Assembly: GCA_934700345.1 (NCBI GenBank)
Contig: CAKUXP010000007.1
Location: 1 to 64,000, forward strand
Direction: 5' to 3'
DNA length: 64,000 bases
Origin: an uncultured Fibrobacter sp.
GTDB taxonomy: Bacteria > Fibrobacterota > Fibrobacteria > Fibrobacterales > Fibrobacteraceae
Shown here piece after piece: positions 1 to 8,780 of this stretch. The notes under the pieces are model-generated. The model had not been told where the DNA came from. It saw nothing but the letters and a program-made list of their open reading frames with translations, and did not search any database. The translations under genes were made by a program, and so were the position numbers. Position 1 is the stretch's first letter, and every line of letters starts with the position of its first letter.

Positions 1-1
1 T

Positions 2-28
2 GGCTCCCGTTCTGCGGGGGCCTTTTTT
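2..28 (+). terminator. Rho-independent terminator of an upstream gene
   Basis: A GC-rich hairpin (GGCTCCCG, four-base loop, GCGGGGGCC, with G-U pairs) is followed directly by a run of six T. It probably ends a plus-strand transcript lying left of the window. Confidence 0.6.
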
Positions 29-62
29 GCGGCCTTCAGATTCCGCTCAAATTATGCATTAG

Positions 63-227
63 CAATTTGAATCCGGGCAGTATAAATACAGGAACAGGGA
101 GTTCTGGTGCCGGGGCTACTATGTCGACACGACAGGGAAAAGCGTGGCGAAGATAGCCGGCTACATCCGGCGACAGCTGGAGGAGGACAGGTACGGGGAA
201 CAGCTGACCATGCTGGGGAAGATGTAG
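63..227 (+). pseudogene. IS200/IS605-type TnpA transposase, C-terminal remnant
   Basis: This open stretch follows an in-frame stop at 60-62 and has no start codon of its own. It encodes about 54 residues including REFWCRGYYVDTTGK and then AGYIRRQLEED, which match the C-terminal end of IS200-family Y1 transposases (typically FWCRGYYVDTVGK and EYIKNQLKED). The N-terminal part carrying the HUH motif is absent, so it is a decayed fragment with no activity. The hairpin at 331-349 may belong to the old right end. Family assignment is from remembered consensus only. Confidence 0.75.
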
Positions 228-327
228 CCCGTTTACGGGCCTGCCGGTAAGGACCTTTCGCAGATGACAGGCCGAATGCGCGACGTGACGCGTAGCTGGC
301 ATCCTAGGGCAGGGCCCGCATATGAAG

Positions 328-352
328 AACCGCCGGCTTCGCCGGCGGGTAT
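328..352. repeat. Perfect hairpin with TTCG loop
   Basis: CCGCCGGC, loop TTCG, GCCGGCGG forms a perfect stem. It lies about 100 bp after the transposase remnant and just past the 3' end of the SpmAB gene. It may be a subterminal hairpin of the decayed IS200-like element or a transcription stop; there is only a modest T-rich stretch on the plus side (TATCTCTTTT) and none on the minus side. Confidence 0.5.
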
Positions 353-365
353 CTCTTTTCTCCGG

Positions 366-1604
366 TTATGCGGGAGGGAAGAAAAGATAGGCGATGAAAA
401 TCGCCGCAACGACGCCAGCGAGGTCCGCTGCGAGTGCACACACGATTGAGTGGCGCGTCTTCTTGATACCGACTGCTCCGAAGTAAACCGCAATGATGTA
501 GAAAGTCGTATCGGCGGCTCCCTGGAAGATGCAGCTGAGATGCCCGACAAAGCTGTCCGGGCCATAGGTCTTCATCGCATCGATCATCATGCCGCGCGCA
601 CCGCTTCCGGAAAGAGGCTTCATGATGGCGGTCGGTAGGGCCGGGACGATGTCGTCCGGGATGCCGAAAAGTGTGAAAATGTATGAAACTCCGCCCATGA
701 CAAAGTCCATCGCTCCACTGGTTCGGAACGCGGCGATACCCACCAGAATGGCGACAAGATAGGGAATGACCATGACCGCGGTCTGGAAACCTTCCTTGGC
801 GCCTTCGACGAACGCTTCGAATGCCTGAACCTTTTTATAGACGGCAAGCCCGAGAAAGGCGATGATGATTCCGAACAGGACAAGGCCACTTACAAGAAGG
901 CTTTTCGCTCCGAGCTCTTCGGCGGTCATGCGCGAAAAGTAAACGAGCGTTCCCATGACGGCACCGGTAAGTCCCAGAAGCCAGGCAATTGCGACGGGAT
1001 TTTTCAGTTCGACTTTTTGAAAGAAACTGGTGACGATAAGGCCGACCAGTGTGCTGAAAAATGTTGCAAGGAGAAGGGGAAGAAAGATGTCGGATGGATT
1101 GGCCGCTCCGAGTTGGGCGCGGTAAGTCATGATGCTCACCGGGATGAGCGTGAGACCGCTTGCGTTGAGGACGAGGAAGAGAATCTGTGCGTCGCTCGCT
1201 ATTTCCTTGTTCGGGTTCAGGTCCTGCAATTCCTTCATCGCCTTGAGACCCATCGGGGTCGCCGCATTGTCGAGCCCGAGCATGTTCGCCGAAAGATTCA
1301 TCAGGATGGTCCCCTTGACGGGATGGCCTTTGGGAATCGAGGGGAAGAGTCTTGAAAACAGCGGGTCGATAAGCCTTGCGAGAATCTGTATCGCTCCGGC
1401 CTTCTCTCCGATTTTCAAGATGCCTAGCCAGAGCGAGAGAATCCCCGTAAGCCCGAGCGAGATTTCAAACGCGGTCTTGGACATGGAAAACATGCCTTGG
1501 ATCGTGTCGTTGAAAATTCCCGTTTCTCCGTAGGCGAGGCACTTGATAGCGCAGGCGAGAAACGCTCCGAAAAAGAAGAGAAGCCAGATGACGTTCAGAA
1601 CCAT
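366..1604 (-). CDS. SpmA-SpmB fused nucleoside-recognition (Gate) membrane protein
   Basis: A 412-residue integral membrane protein. The first half resembles SpmA (Gate domain with NMLGLDNAATPMG) and the second half resembles SpmB (SGSGARGMMIDAMKTYGPDS and then GAADTTFYIIAVYFG). In Bacillus these are two separate spore-maturation proteins; fused or paired versions occur widely in non-spore-formers, where the role is unclear (transport or envelope maturation has been suggested). The start is 3 nt after the threonine synthase stop codon with GGAG upstream, so the two are co-transcribed. The fusion is visible directly; the transport role is inference. Confidence 0.88.
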   Translation of the reverse strand: MVLNVIWLLFFFGAFLACAIKCLAYGETGIFNDTIQGMFSMSKTAFEISLGLTGILSLWLGILKIGEKAGAIQILARLIDPLFSRLFPSIPKGHPVKGTILMNLSANMLGLDNAATPMGLKAMKELQDLNPNKEIASDAQILFLVLNASGLTLIPVSIMTYRAQLGAANPSDIFLPLLLATFFSTLVGLIVTSFFQKVELKNPVAIAWLLGLTGAVMGTLVYFSRMTAEELGAKSLLVSGLVLFGIIIAFLGLAVYKKVQAFEAFVEGAKEGFQTAVMVIPYLVAILVGIAAFRTSGAMDFVMGGVSYIFTLFGIPDDIVPALPTAIMKPLSGSGARGMMIDAMKTYGPDSFVGHLSCIFQGAADTTFYIIAVYFGAVGIKKTRHSIVCALAADLAGVVAAIFIAYLFFPPA

Positions 1605-1607
1605 TCC

Positions 1608-2945
1608 CTAGCGTCTCCGGTTCGCCATTTCTTTTTTGAGAATGTCCATCACCGGGCCGATTTCCGCGGGGGCTTCGAAAATCGGGTTGGCGTATTGGGA
1701 CGCGATTCCTTCTAGTTCTTTCTTATGGTAGGCGACCTTGAACTCGGTGAACTTCAGACCGTGTGCCGTGCTGATGACGACAACTTCCTCATCTTTGTCG
1801 ATTACGCCCTCTTTGCGGAGCTTGAAAAGTGCGCCGAGCGCCACTCCCGTGTGCGGGCAAGTGTAAAGGCCGATGCGGTCTCCGCATTCCGCTGCGTTGG
1901 CTAGTTCCTCTTCCGAAACCTCGACAACGATACCGTTGTAATTCTTGATGGCGCGTTCCGCCTTGGGATAGCTGACCGGGTTTCCGATTTGAATCGCGCT
2001 GGCGAGCGTCTTTTTGGCGTGGACCGGGACCAGCTTGTCGAATCCGCGCTTGTAGGCTTCGTAAAACGGGTTCGCGTTTGCGGCCTGAGCGACGACGATG
2101 CGCGGCTTCTTGTCGATCAATCCCATGGCGAGGCAGTCGTCGAAACCTTTGGCGAGCGCACTGACGTTTCCGAGGTTTCCGCCGGGGATGATAATCGTGT
2201 CGGGAACTTTCCAACCGAGTTCCTGGCAGATTTCGGGGCTGATGGTCTTTTGACCTTCGACGCGGAGACTGTTCATCGAGTTGGCGAGATAGATGCGGTT
2301 GTCCGCGGTAACCTCTTGCACGATTTTCATGCAACCGTCAAAGTCCGTATCGAGCGCAAGGACGATGCTGCCGTTCGAAATGGGCTGGATGAGCTGGGCG
2401 ACACTCGTCTTTCCACGGGGGAGGAACACGATGCTCGGAATGCCCGCCTTCGCCGTGAACGCCGAAAGCGCGGCGGACGTGTCTCCGGTACTTGCGCAGG
2501 CTACCGCATCGATTTCCTTCCCGTGCTTGATCATCGAATTGACCTGGCTTACGAGAACGGTCATTCCCAGATCCTTGAAGCTTCCCGTGTGGGAATTTCC
2601 GCAGAGCTTTACCCAAAGTTTTCGAATCCCGGTTTTCTTGGCGAGCGCGCTTGCGTCGAAGAGCGGGCTGAAACCTTCGCGGAGCGTGACGATATCCTCT
2701 TCGGGAATTTCGGGGAGGACCATTTCGCGCTTGCTCCAGACGCCGCTCATGTCCGCGGGGCTAAAGCTAGTGCGACGTTTCGCAAAGAGGCTTTTCCATT
2801 CTTCCGGGGAACGTTCGGCGAGTGCTTCGCGGTCGTGGTGCACTTCGAGCAGGCTCCCATCGACCTTGCTCCGGTAAATGACTTCGGAAAGCGGGTAGGT
2901 GTCGCTGCCGTTGATGTTCTGGAAATAAGCGTGGAAAGGTTTCAT
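1608..2945 (-). CDS. thrC: Threonine synthase
   Basis: A 445-residue PLP enzyme that converts O-phosphohomoserine to threonine. The PLP lysine motif is visible in HTGSFKDLG, followed by CASTGDTSAALSAF, the phosphate-binding GGNLGN, and the late STAHGLKFTEF block. The reading frame stays open further upstream to 3914, but the protein homology starts at MKPFHAYFQ, and the extension overlaps a convincing lipoprotein gene on the other strand. GAGG and a TATCTTTC box lie just before this ATG. SpmAB follows 3 nt downstream in the same operon. Confidence 0.95.
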   Translation of the reverse strand: MKPFHAYFQNINGSDTYPLSEVIYRSKVDGSLLEVHHDREALAERSPEEWKSLFAKRRTSFSPADMSGVWSKREMVLPEIPEEDIVTLREGFSPLFDASALAKKTGIRKLWVKLCGNSHTGSFKDLGMTVLVSQVNSMIKHGKEIDAVACASTGDTSAALSAFTAKAGIPSIVFLPRGKTSVAQLIQPISNGSIVLALDTDFDGCMKIVQEVTADNRIYLANSMNSLRVEGQKTISPEICQELGWKVPDTIIIPGGNLGNVSALAKGFDDCLAMGLIDKKPRIVVAQAANANPFYEAYKRGFDKLVPVHAKKTLASAIQIGNPVSYPKAERAIKNYNGIVVEVSEEELANAAECGDRIGLYTCPHTGVALGALFKLRKEGVIDKDEEVVVISTAHGLKFTEFKVAYHKKELEGIASQYANPIFEAPAEIGPVMDILKKEMANRRR

Positions 2946-2954
2946 AGATGCCTC

Positions 2955-2962
2955 GAAAGATA
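2955..2962 (-). promoter_or_regulatory. TAnnTTTG-like promoter box before thrC
   Basis: On the minus strand TATCTTTC sits 9 nt before the thrC ATG, with GAGG in the spacer. It is part of a recurring pattern in this window; a promoter role is inferred. Confidence 0.4.
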
Positions 2963-3015
2963 GCCTGAAAAGTTTCAATGCGAAAAATTTAGAAATCCTG
3001 CAAAAAAAGACTTTG

Positions 3016-3023
3016 TATATTTG
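3016..3023 (+). promoter_or_regulatory. TATATTTG promoter box before lipoprotein gene
   Basis: TATATTTG lies 6 nt before the ATG at 3030 and 30 nt before an alternative GTG at 3054. It matches the Bacteroidetes -7 consensus TAnnTTTG; its function here is inferred. Confidence 0.5.
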
Positions 3024-3029
3024 GATTCG

Positions 3030-4499
3030 ATGTTTCCTTTTTTCGGAGTTTCCGTGCAGAAATTCAGAACCGTGTTTTTGGTCGCCCTGCTTCCGATGCT
3101 TTTTTTGGCTTCGTGCATTTTCGATTCGAACGGCGACGCTTTGGTCTCCTGGCTCGATAGCCAGGGATTTCCTTCCAACTATCAGGTGCAGACCGTTGAA
3201 ATAGACGGCATTTCGCTGGATTCGTATCGGGTAGGCTTTGACAGCACGCCGCGTCTTCAGTATTATCAAGGGGCTTTTGGCGCAGTAAACGGTTTTTCGC
3301 ATGACCTCGTCCTGGATTTCGGATTCCGCGACAGGAACTTTTTTGCCCAGTTCGGAGCGGACAGTGCAAAGGATTTTCGGGCCGCGTTTCTCGCTCTCTA
3401 TCCGGATTCCGGATTCTATGCGCGCGCAGGGCTGAAGGATTCTCTCCCGATCCAGGAAGCCTTGAACGTAAGGATTTCCTGGATTCTCGAAACGGGGAAG
3501 GGTTCGGGCTTTATCGACAGTGTCGGCAGGACAAAGGATTCGGTCTGGATTGCGAACTTGAGAAGTTCCTTTGTTTCGGCGGATTCTGCGGACACGACTT
3601 TCAATTTGAAGATTTCCCGCCTGGATTCTGCACTTCGACTGGACTTGCCCAAGGCGTTTTACGAATCGATTGCCGAGGTGAAGGATGCTGCCCGCTTGCA
3701 ATTGAAAATTTCCGCTCCGGAGGCAAAACGCGTTTACCGGTTCTACGGTCCTAGCGCGAATGTTGTCCCGTTCTTGCGGATCAAGGCCTATTCGCGCAAT
3801 GCCGATTCTAGCGAAAACATCTCGCAGCGCGACGTGTATAAGAATGTGTGGGCGTTCCGCTCCGCTATCGTCAGCAACCGGACGGAAACCTGCTCCGATT
3901 GCGTCGTGCTGCACGGCGGCGTTCTGGAATCGCTCCTCGTGGAAATCCCTTCGGAAAAAATTCTTTCCGCCCTGGGCGATTTATATGGAGATGAATTCCC
4001 CTATACGAAAGGCGACAGTGTCGATGTGCGCCAGGCGGTAGTGCTTGCGCAGCTGTCGATGCCGAGAAGCTCTTCGACGGAAGGTTCCGAGCTGGGATTC
4101 CCGGTGCAGGTTGTCGCATCGACCTTTGTGGATTCTAGCGGACACGATATGCAGTCTTCCGAGGTTTACAAGCTGAACAGGTCCTATATCAAGAAGTACG
4201 GGCACCCGAACCTGGTGTTCCTCGATGGCGATACGCTCGGGCTGCAGCTTACGAATGGAATGAGGTCCTTTATCAACCGCTCAGGAAAAGGCGCCAAGAT
4301 GCGGGTTGTACTTCGCATGGGATACTCGATGATTTCTCCGTATGATACGCTTTACTACGACCGCGTAACGGACAAGGGGGATTCCGTCCGGATCTTCCTA
4401 GATTATTACACCTATTCGCGGTATGATTTTACGGACTATATCGGGCAGCCGATGAACCTCAAGCTTTGGCTTGCGACGAAACGGGGGGATGAAGAATGA
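3030..4499 (+). CDS. Predicted lipoprotein of unknown function
   Basis: A protein of about 489 residues with a signal peptide ending in the lipobox LFLASC, so it should be lipidated and held in the envelope. The mature part is rich in Asp, Ser and aromatic residues, with no domain I recognise. The ATG at 3030 follows a TATATTTG box by 6 nt; a GTG at 3054 has a better Shine-Dalgarno (GGAG, 6 nt) and would give a shorter signal peptide, so the start is uncertain. It overlaps the next gene by 4 nt (ATGA), implying translational coupling with the outer-membrane barrel protein. Confidence 0.8.
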   Translation: MFPFFGVSVQKFRTVFLVALLPMLFLASCIFDSNGDALVSWLDSQGFPSNYQVQTVEIDGISLDSYRVGFDSTPRLQYYQGAFGAVNGFSHDLVLDFGFRDRNFFAQFGADSAKDFRAAFLALYPDSGFYARAGLKDSLPIQEALNVRISWILETGKGSGFIDSVGRTKDSVWIANLRSSFVSADSADTTFNLKISRLDSALRLDLPKAFYESIAEVKDAARLQLKISAPEAKRVYRFYGPSANVVPFLRIKAYSRNADSSENISQRDVYKNVWAFRSAIVSNRTETCSDCVVLHGGVLESLLVEIPSEKILSALGDLYGDEFPYTKGDSVDVRQAVVLAQLSMPRSSSTEGSELGFPVQVVASTFVDSSGHDMQSSEVYKLNRSYIKKYGHPNLVFLDGDTLGLQLTNGMRSFINRSGKGAKMRVVLRMGYSMISPYDTLYYDRVTDKGDSVRIFLDYYTYSRYDFTDYIGQPMNLKLWLATKRGDEE

Positions 4500-5743
4500 T
4501 TCGGAACGCGCTTGTCGGTATCTCCCTGTTCGCAATTTTGGGAAATGCCGCTTCGATGATGGGCCTAGAAGCCCTCGGAAAGCCTACGGAAGCGGCGACG
4601 GCGATTTCTCTTGGCCGCGGATTTTCGGGCGGCGCGAAGGCGGAAAGCGGATATGTTGAATGGAACCCGGCGTCGCTTGCCTTCGAGCGGAACACTTCGT
4701 TTAACGCGACACTCCTTTTTGAAGAGAACGTGGCGAAGAGCGACGAAAAGTCGTATGCGTCGTCTTCGCTTGAAATCCCTTCGCTGTCGTTTGCGTTTGC
4801 GCTGAGTCGTTTCGGTACGGTATCGCTTGCGCTTTCGCAAAAGTACACGTCGAACCTGGATGAAAAAGTCGATGATTCCCTGAAGACAAGCCTGGCGAAC
4901 ATCAAGTACCAGGGAAACATTTACGAAATCACGCCGGCCTATGCTGTCCGGTTGCCGTTCTTCCGTCGGCTGTCGCTCGGATTCTCCGCGCATTTTGTGA
5001 TGGGAACCGTTTCCCGCGAACTGACCCTGGGGGCGGACAATTCCCAGGTTCCCGCAGCGGACGCCTGGGCGACGAACAATGCGGAGCTTACGGAATCCGC
5101 CGATGGACGCTTTGAAATCAAGAACCATCCCGCCTATTACACGGGCGCTGTCTTTTACAAGGGACTGAAGGCTTCGTACTATTTTTCCTATACAACGGCG
5201 TACACGCTGAAGAACAAGCTTGAATACAATCTGACGTTCAGCCAGACGGATACGCTCGTCCCGTCAAAGGTCTCGCGCGAGATCGATGTGCCACCGACAT
5301 TGGCGACAGGTTTTGCCTATCGCTTCAGGAAACGCCATCATATTATGCTCGACTTCATGCTGCGCGACTGGGATGCGGATATTGCGAATATCGCCGGGGC
5401 GTGGAATCTCGCGGATTCAACGGATACCCAGACGGAATTTATCGTCGCCTTGGGTTACGAGCGGAGCGGTTCGACAGATTACTTTAAGAAATATGTCCAG
5501 CGGATGGATTTTCGCGCGGGAACCTGGTTTAGAAATTATTACATTGCAGACGTCAAGGAATACGGGGCCTCTCTCGGTGCCGGATTCCCGCTCGGTCGGC
5601 GGAACACAAAAGTGGATCTCGCTATCCAGGGCGGTATGCGCAAGTCGGATGACGGAACGATCTGGGACGAAACGTTCATCGGTGTTTCTGTCGGCTTGAC
5701 AGGCGTTGGCAATTGGGGCAATAAGCCGAAAACGGTGCATTAG
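4496..5743 (+). CDS. Outer-membrane beta-barrel protein (PorV/FadL-like)
   Basis: A 415-residue protein with an N-terminal signal peptide (IRNALVGISLFAILGNAAS) followed by a glycine-rich segment containing EWNPASLAFE, which recalls the NPAGLA motif of PorV/UPF0164/FadL-type barrels. The rest alternates short amphipathic strands with aromatic residues as expected for a beta barrel. It overlaps the preceding lipoprotein gene by 4 nt, so the two probably act together in the outer membrane. The exact substrate or partner cannot be read from the sequence. Confidence 0.72.
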   Translation: MIRNALVGISLFAILGNAASMMGLEALGKPTEAATAISLGRGFSGGAKAESGYVEWNPASLAFERNTSFNATLLFEENVAKSDEKSYASSSLEIPSLSFAFALSRFGTVSLALSQKYTSNLDEKVDDSLKTSLANIKYQGNIYEITPAYAVRLPFFRRLSLGFSAHFVMGTVSRELTLGADNSQVPAADAWATNNAELTESADGRFEIKNHPAYYTGAVFYKGLKASYYFSYTTAYTLKNKLEYNLTFSQTDTLVPSKVSREIDVPPTLATGFAYRFRKRHHIMLDFMLRDWDADIANIAGAWNLADSTDTQTEFIVALGYERSGSTDYFKKYVQRMDFRAGTWFRNYYIADVKEYGASLGAGFPLGRRNTKVDLAIQGGMRKSDDGTIWDETFIGVSVGLTGVGNWGNKPKTVH

Positions 5744-5762
5744 GACACCAAAGGAGATCGAC

Positions 5763-6926
5763 ATGAGTTCGAAAACAAAAGTTTCTCCGGCAAAGAACAA
5801 GGTCGTTTCGTCGATGAAGAATATCGTCAAGGATGCCTTGAAAAAAGAGAAGGCGAAAGTCGAGGAACTAAAGGTCATTTCGCAAAAGGCAGAATCCAAG
5901 GTCGAAGAGCTGAAGACGGCTTCTCGCAAGGCAAAGGCTAAGGTCAAGTCCAAGGTTGAGGAAATCAGGAAGTCCGTGTCGAAAACCGCTTCGGCGAAGC
6001 GTTCCGTAGGAAAAAAGGAATCCGCTCCCGTAGAGAAGAAGACCGCAGCAACGGAGAAAATTGTCGAGAAGACGAAAAAGGTCCCGGTTGCGAAAACCGT
6101 ACATGCGGAAAAAGTCGAAACGCTCAAGGTGACTTCGGACTTCTCGCCGGAATACCTCGTCCTGATGCAGCGCGACCCGAATTTTCTCCATGCTTTCTGG
6201 GATGTGAAGGAAGAACGCCTGAAAAATGCGCTCCACGGAAAGAAGTCTCTAGTGCTCCGCCTGTATGACGTCGCTTCGGACTTGACTATCCGGAAAAACA
6301 AGAAGCGCAAGTTCCGCGACATCGAAATTCCTGCGGATGCGAAAAGCTGGTATGTGCAAAACCGGAAGGAGGTTTCATTTTGCGCGTCCCTAGGGACGAA
6401 AACGTCTGCGGGTAAGTTTGAACCTCTAGTCGAAGCTCCGGCGATGCAAGTTTTCAGCTACGAGAACGTCAAGCAGTCGGACCTGAAAACGGACAACATT
6501 TTCTTCAAGGCTTCCCTGGGCGGAGCGGGCATCGGAGGCTTTGGCAGTTCCGGACTTTCTAGCCAGTCTGTCGCCAAGTGGCTCGAACATCTGGCGAGTT
6601 CCTCGGAATCGTTCTTCTCCGGGGCTCTTTCAAGCGCCGCGTCCCTTTCTAGCGGTGCGCTCTTGCCCCCGCCGACTCCGGGTTCCGTAAGCTATGGCAA
6701 GGATTTTTTCCTGTGGGTCAAGACCCGCTTGATCGTCTATGGCGGAACGCGTCCAGACGCCCATCTCCAGGTACGTGGCGAACCGTTCCCGCTCAATCCG
6801 GATGGAACTTTTTCCTTTGAACAGGATCTTCCCGATTCCACGCAGATTATTCCTGTCTTTGCGACGGACAAGGACGGCGACTTTCCGACGACAATCGTTC
6901 CGGTTGTAATCAAGCGTACGGAATGA
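5763..6926 (+). CDS. DUF4912 protein with Lys/Ala-rich N-terminal region
   Basis: A 387-residue protein. Residues 1-120 are a low-complexity Lys/Val/Glu/Ala segment resembling histone-H1-like tails. From about residue 129 comes a DUF4912-type domain (EYLVLMQRDPNFLHAFWDV), a fold related to carbohydrate-binding modules. The C-terminal part is Ser/Gly rich and then forms a beta-sandwich-like tail (GTRPDAHLQVRGEPFPLNPDG). The ATG chosen has a strong AAAGGAG 7 nt upstream; the frame is open further upstream but without support. It overlaps the GH57 branching enzyme by 4 nt. This pairing is seen elsewhere and points to glycogen or glucan metabolism. Confidence 0.82.
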   Translation: MSSKTKVSPAKNKVVSSMKNIVKDALKKEKAKVEELKVISQKAESKVEELKTASRKAKAKVKSKVEEIRKSVSKTASAKRSVGKKESAPVEKKTAATEKIVEKTKKVPVAKTVHAEKVETLKVTSDFSPEYLVLMQRDPNFLHAFWDVKEERLKNALHGKKSLVLRLYDVASDLTIRKNKKRKFRDIEIPADAKSWYVQNRKEVSFCASLGTKTSAGKFEPLVEAPAMQVFSYENVKQSDLKTDNIFFKASLGGAGIGGFGSSGLSSQSVAKWLEHLASSSESFFSGALSSAASLSSGALLPPPTPGSVSYGKDFFLWVKTRLIVYGGTRPDAHLQVRGEPFPLNPDGTFSFEQDLPDSTQIIPVFATDKDGDFPTTIVPVVIKRTE

Positions 6927-8509
6927 TCGGTGGACACATGAACTCGGACTGCAAGGGCCGGCTCTACCTCTTGCTGCATGCGCATTTGCCGTTTGTGCGG
7001 AATCCGCATTATGAGCGTTTCCTCGAGGAAAACTGGCTTTTCGAGGCTTTGACGGAAACCTATCTTCCGCTAATCCAGGCTTTGTCCAGGCTTGCGGAAA
7101 AAGGTGTTCCGGGAGTCTTGAACCTGAGCGTCTCCCCGACGCTTCTCGCGATGCTTTCGGACGAGCTCCTTTTGACAAGATATTCCCGGCATCTGCAGAA
7201 GTTGCAGGAACTTGCGTCTAAGGAATTGAAACGTCTTTCGGGTGATTCGGAACGCCTGGAAATTGCGAAGTTTTATGCGGCACGCATTGTGGAACTTTCC
7301 GAAATGTGGGAAAACCGTCTGCGACGCGATATCGTTTCAGCCTTTTCTTCCCTAGAACGCCGTGGAAAGCTCGCACTCCTTACCTGTGTCGGGACGCATC
7401 CCTTTCTGCCCGCATACCAAGCGGAACCCGAAGCGATTCGTCTGCAGCTCCGCTTGACGGTGGAAGCCTTTCAAAAGGCTTTTGGCCGAAATCCCAAGGG
7501 AGTATGGCTTCCGGAATGCGGTTACTTTGACGGGCTTGACGCCTATCTCGCGGAACAGGGGTTTGAATATTTTTTCATGGAAACGCATGGAATCCTGCTT
7601 GCAAGTCCTGCTCCGAAGTTTGGTGTCTTTGCTCCGGTAAGAACACCGGCGGGGCTTTTGGCTTTCGGCCGGGAACAGTCGAGTTCCGTGGAAGTCTGGA
7701 GCCGGGAGCGCGGCTATCCCGGACATCCCGACTATCGCGAATTTTACAAGGATATTTCCCGGGAGCTTCCCCGCTCTTATCTAGGCGATTACTTTTTTGC
7801 CGGAAATTCTCCAATCGATTCTGGATTCAAGTATTACCGGATTACCGGTGGAGAGGACAAGGCGCTTTACCGTCCGTGGTTAGCGATGAACCTTGCGCGG
7901 GAACATGCGCGACTTTTTGTGGCGAACCGGGAACGTACTGCAGTGGAGCTCGCTTTGGACATGAATTCGAAGCGCCCATGTATTCTTTGTCCCTACGACG
8001 CGGAACTGTTCGGACATTGGTGGTTTGAAGGTCCGCAATTTATCGAGTCTGTCTTTGAACGGGCAGCCGCTTCGACGTCGATACGCCTCTCTTCGGTAAA
8101 CGAGCTGTCGCCTGATCCGTGGGATAGGGAAATTCACCGCCCGATTTTTTCTTCGTGGGGAGAAAACGGCTTCTCGTCGGTTTGGATAAATTCGGAAGTG
8201 GATTTTATCTACCCAAAGTTTTTCCGGATGTTCGGCATTTTCAGGAAATGCCGGACCGAAGCGCGCCCGACGAAATTTCAGAAGCGCATCCTTGCCCAGA
8301 TGCTTCGCGAACTGGCACTTTTCCAGTCTTCGGACTGGGCCTTTATGATCCACAACCATTCGGCAGCCGATTATGCAAAGCGACGTTTAGAAGAACACGA
8401 ACGGGATTTTATGAAGCTCGCGGCGATGTTTGCCGGGGAGTTTGCCGATGAATCCTTGCTCGGGGAAATCGAAAAACGGGACAATCTTTTTCCGTGGATC
8501 TTTGGTTAG
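6923..8509 (+). CDS. GH57 1,4-alpha-glucan branching enzyme (DUF1957 type)
   Basis: A 528-residue GH57 enzyme expected to make alpha-1,6 branches in glycogen. Visible GH57 motifs are HAHLPFVRNP near the start, WLPECGYFDG (the Glu is the expected nucleophile), and PYDAELFGHWWFEGP (the Asp is the expected acid). The ATG at 6923 overlaps the preceding stop; an ATG at 6938 follows GGTGG and could be the real start. Length fits bacterial GH57 branching enzymes. Co-transcription with the DUF4912 gene suggests that protein aids glucan binding. Fibrobacter stores large amounts of glycogen, which fits. Confidence 0.88.
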   Translation: MIGGHMNSDCKGRLYLLLHAHLPFVRNPHYERFLEENWLFEALTETYLPLIQALSRLAEKGVPGVLNLSVSPTLLAMLSDELLLTRYSRHLQKLQELASKELKRLSGDSERLEIAKFYAARIVELSEMWENRLRRDIVSAFSSLERRGKLALLTCVGTHPFLPAYQAEPEAIRLQLRLTVEAFQKAFGRNPKGVWLPECGYFDGLDAYLAEQGFEYFFMETHGILLASPAPKFGVFAPVRTPAGLLAFGREQSSSVEVWSRERGYPGHPDYREFYKDISRELPRSYLGDYFFAGNSPIDSGFKYYRITGGEDKALYRPWLAMNLAREHARLFVANRERTAVELALDMNSKRPCILCPYDAELFGHWWFEGPQFIESVFERAAASTSIRLSSVNELSPDPWDREIHRPIFSSWGENGFSSVWINSEVDFIYPKFFRMFGIFRKCRTEARPTKFQKRILAQMLRELALFQSSDWAFMIHNHSAADYAKRRLEEHERDFMKLAAMFAGEFADESLLGEIEKRDNLFPWIFG

Positions 8510-8611
8510 AACCGCAGACGTTTAAACTTTTAGAATGCTGGCTAGCGGAATGGACGGCGTCATTCCCTTGCTTGACAATGGAATCTTAGAGATTACCGGG
8601 TCTATGCCCGA

Positions 8612-8775
8612 TATTCAGAGCTTAGTCGGGAGAACTTAGATCTTTGAACTGCGGGATTTAAACTGCTGAAAACAGAACATAGATGTCTGCAAATCTAAGC
8701 TCTAAACTCTCAGCTCTAAGCTCGGACTGCGGATCGCTCGACAGTCTAATTCCTAGTCCTTAATTCCTGTTCCCT
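8612..8775. repeat. Intergenic repeat, copy 1 (CTTAGA / AGCTCTAAG words)
   Basis: The 271-bp gap between two convergent genes (8510-8780) holds no gene. It contains CAGAGCTTAGT, CTTAGATCTTTG (8635-8646), GAACTGCGG, CATAGATGTCTGCAAATCT (8678-8696), several AGCTCTAAG words, GATCGCTCGA (8732-8741) and AATTCCTAGTCCTTAATTCC. The 19-nt word recurs inverted at 50213-50231, CTTAGATCTTTG recurs at 38668-38679, and GATCGCTCGA recurs inverted at 38711-38720. It is therefore a dispersed repeat family and not random spacer. Confidence 0.8.
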
Positions 8776-8780
8776 GGCCA

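Noticed and set aside
63..365. Active IS200 element
   Set aside because: Only the last 54 codons of the transposase remain, with no start and no catalytic HUH region.
2946..3914. N-terminal extension of the threonine synthase frame on the minus strand
   Set aside because: It overlaps a lipoprotein gene with a clear signal peptide, has no homology I recognise, and the thrC family start matches the ATG at 2945.
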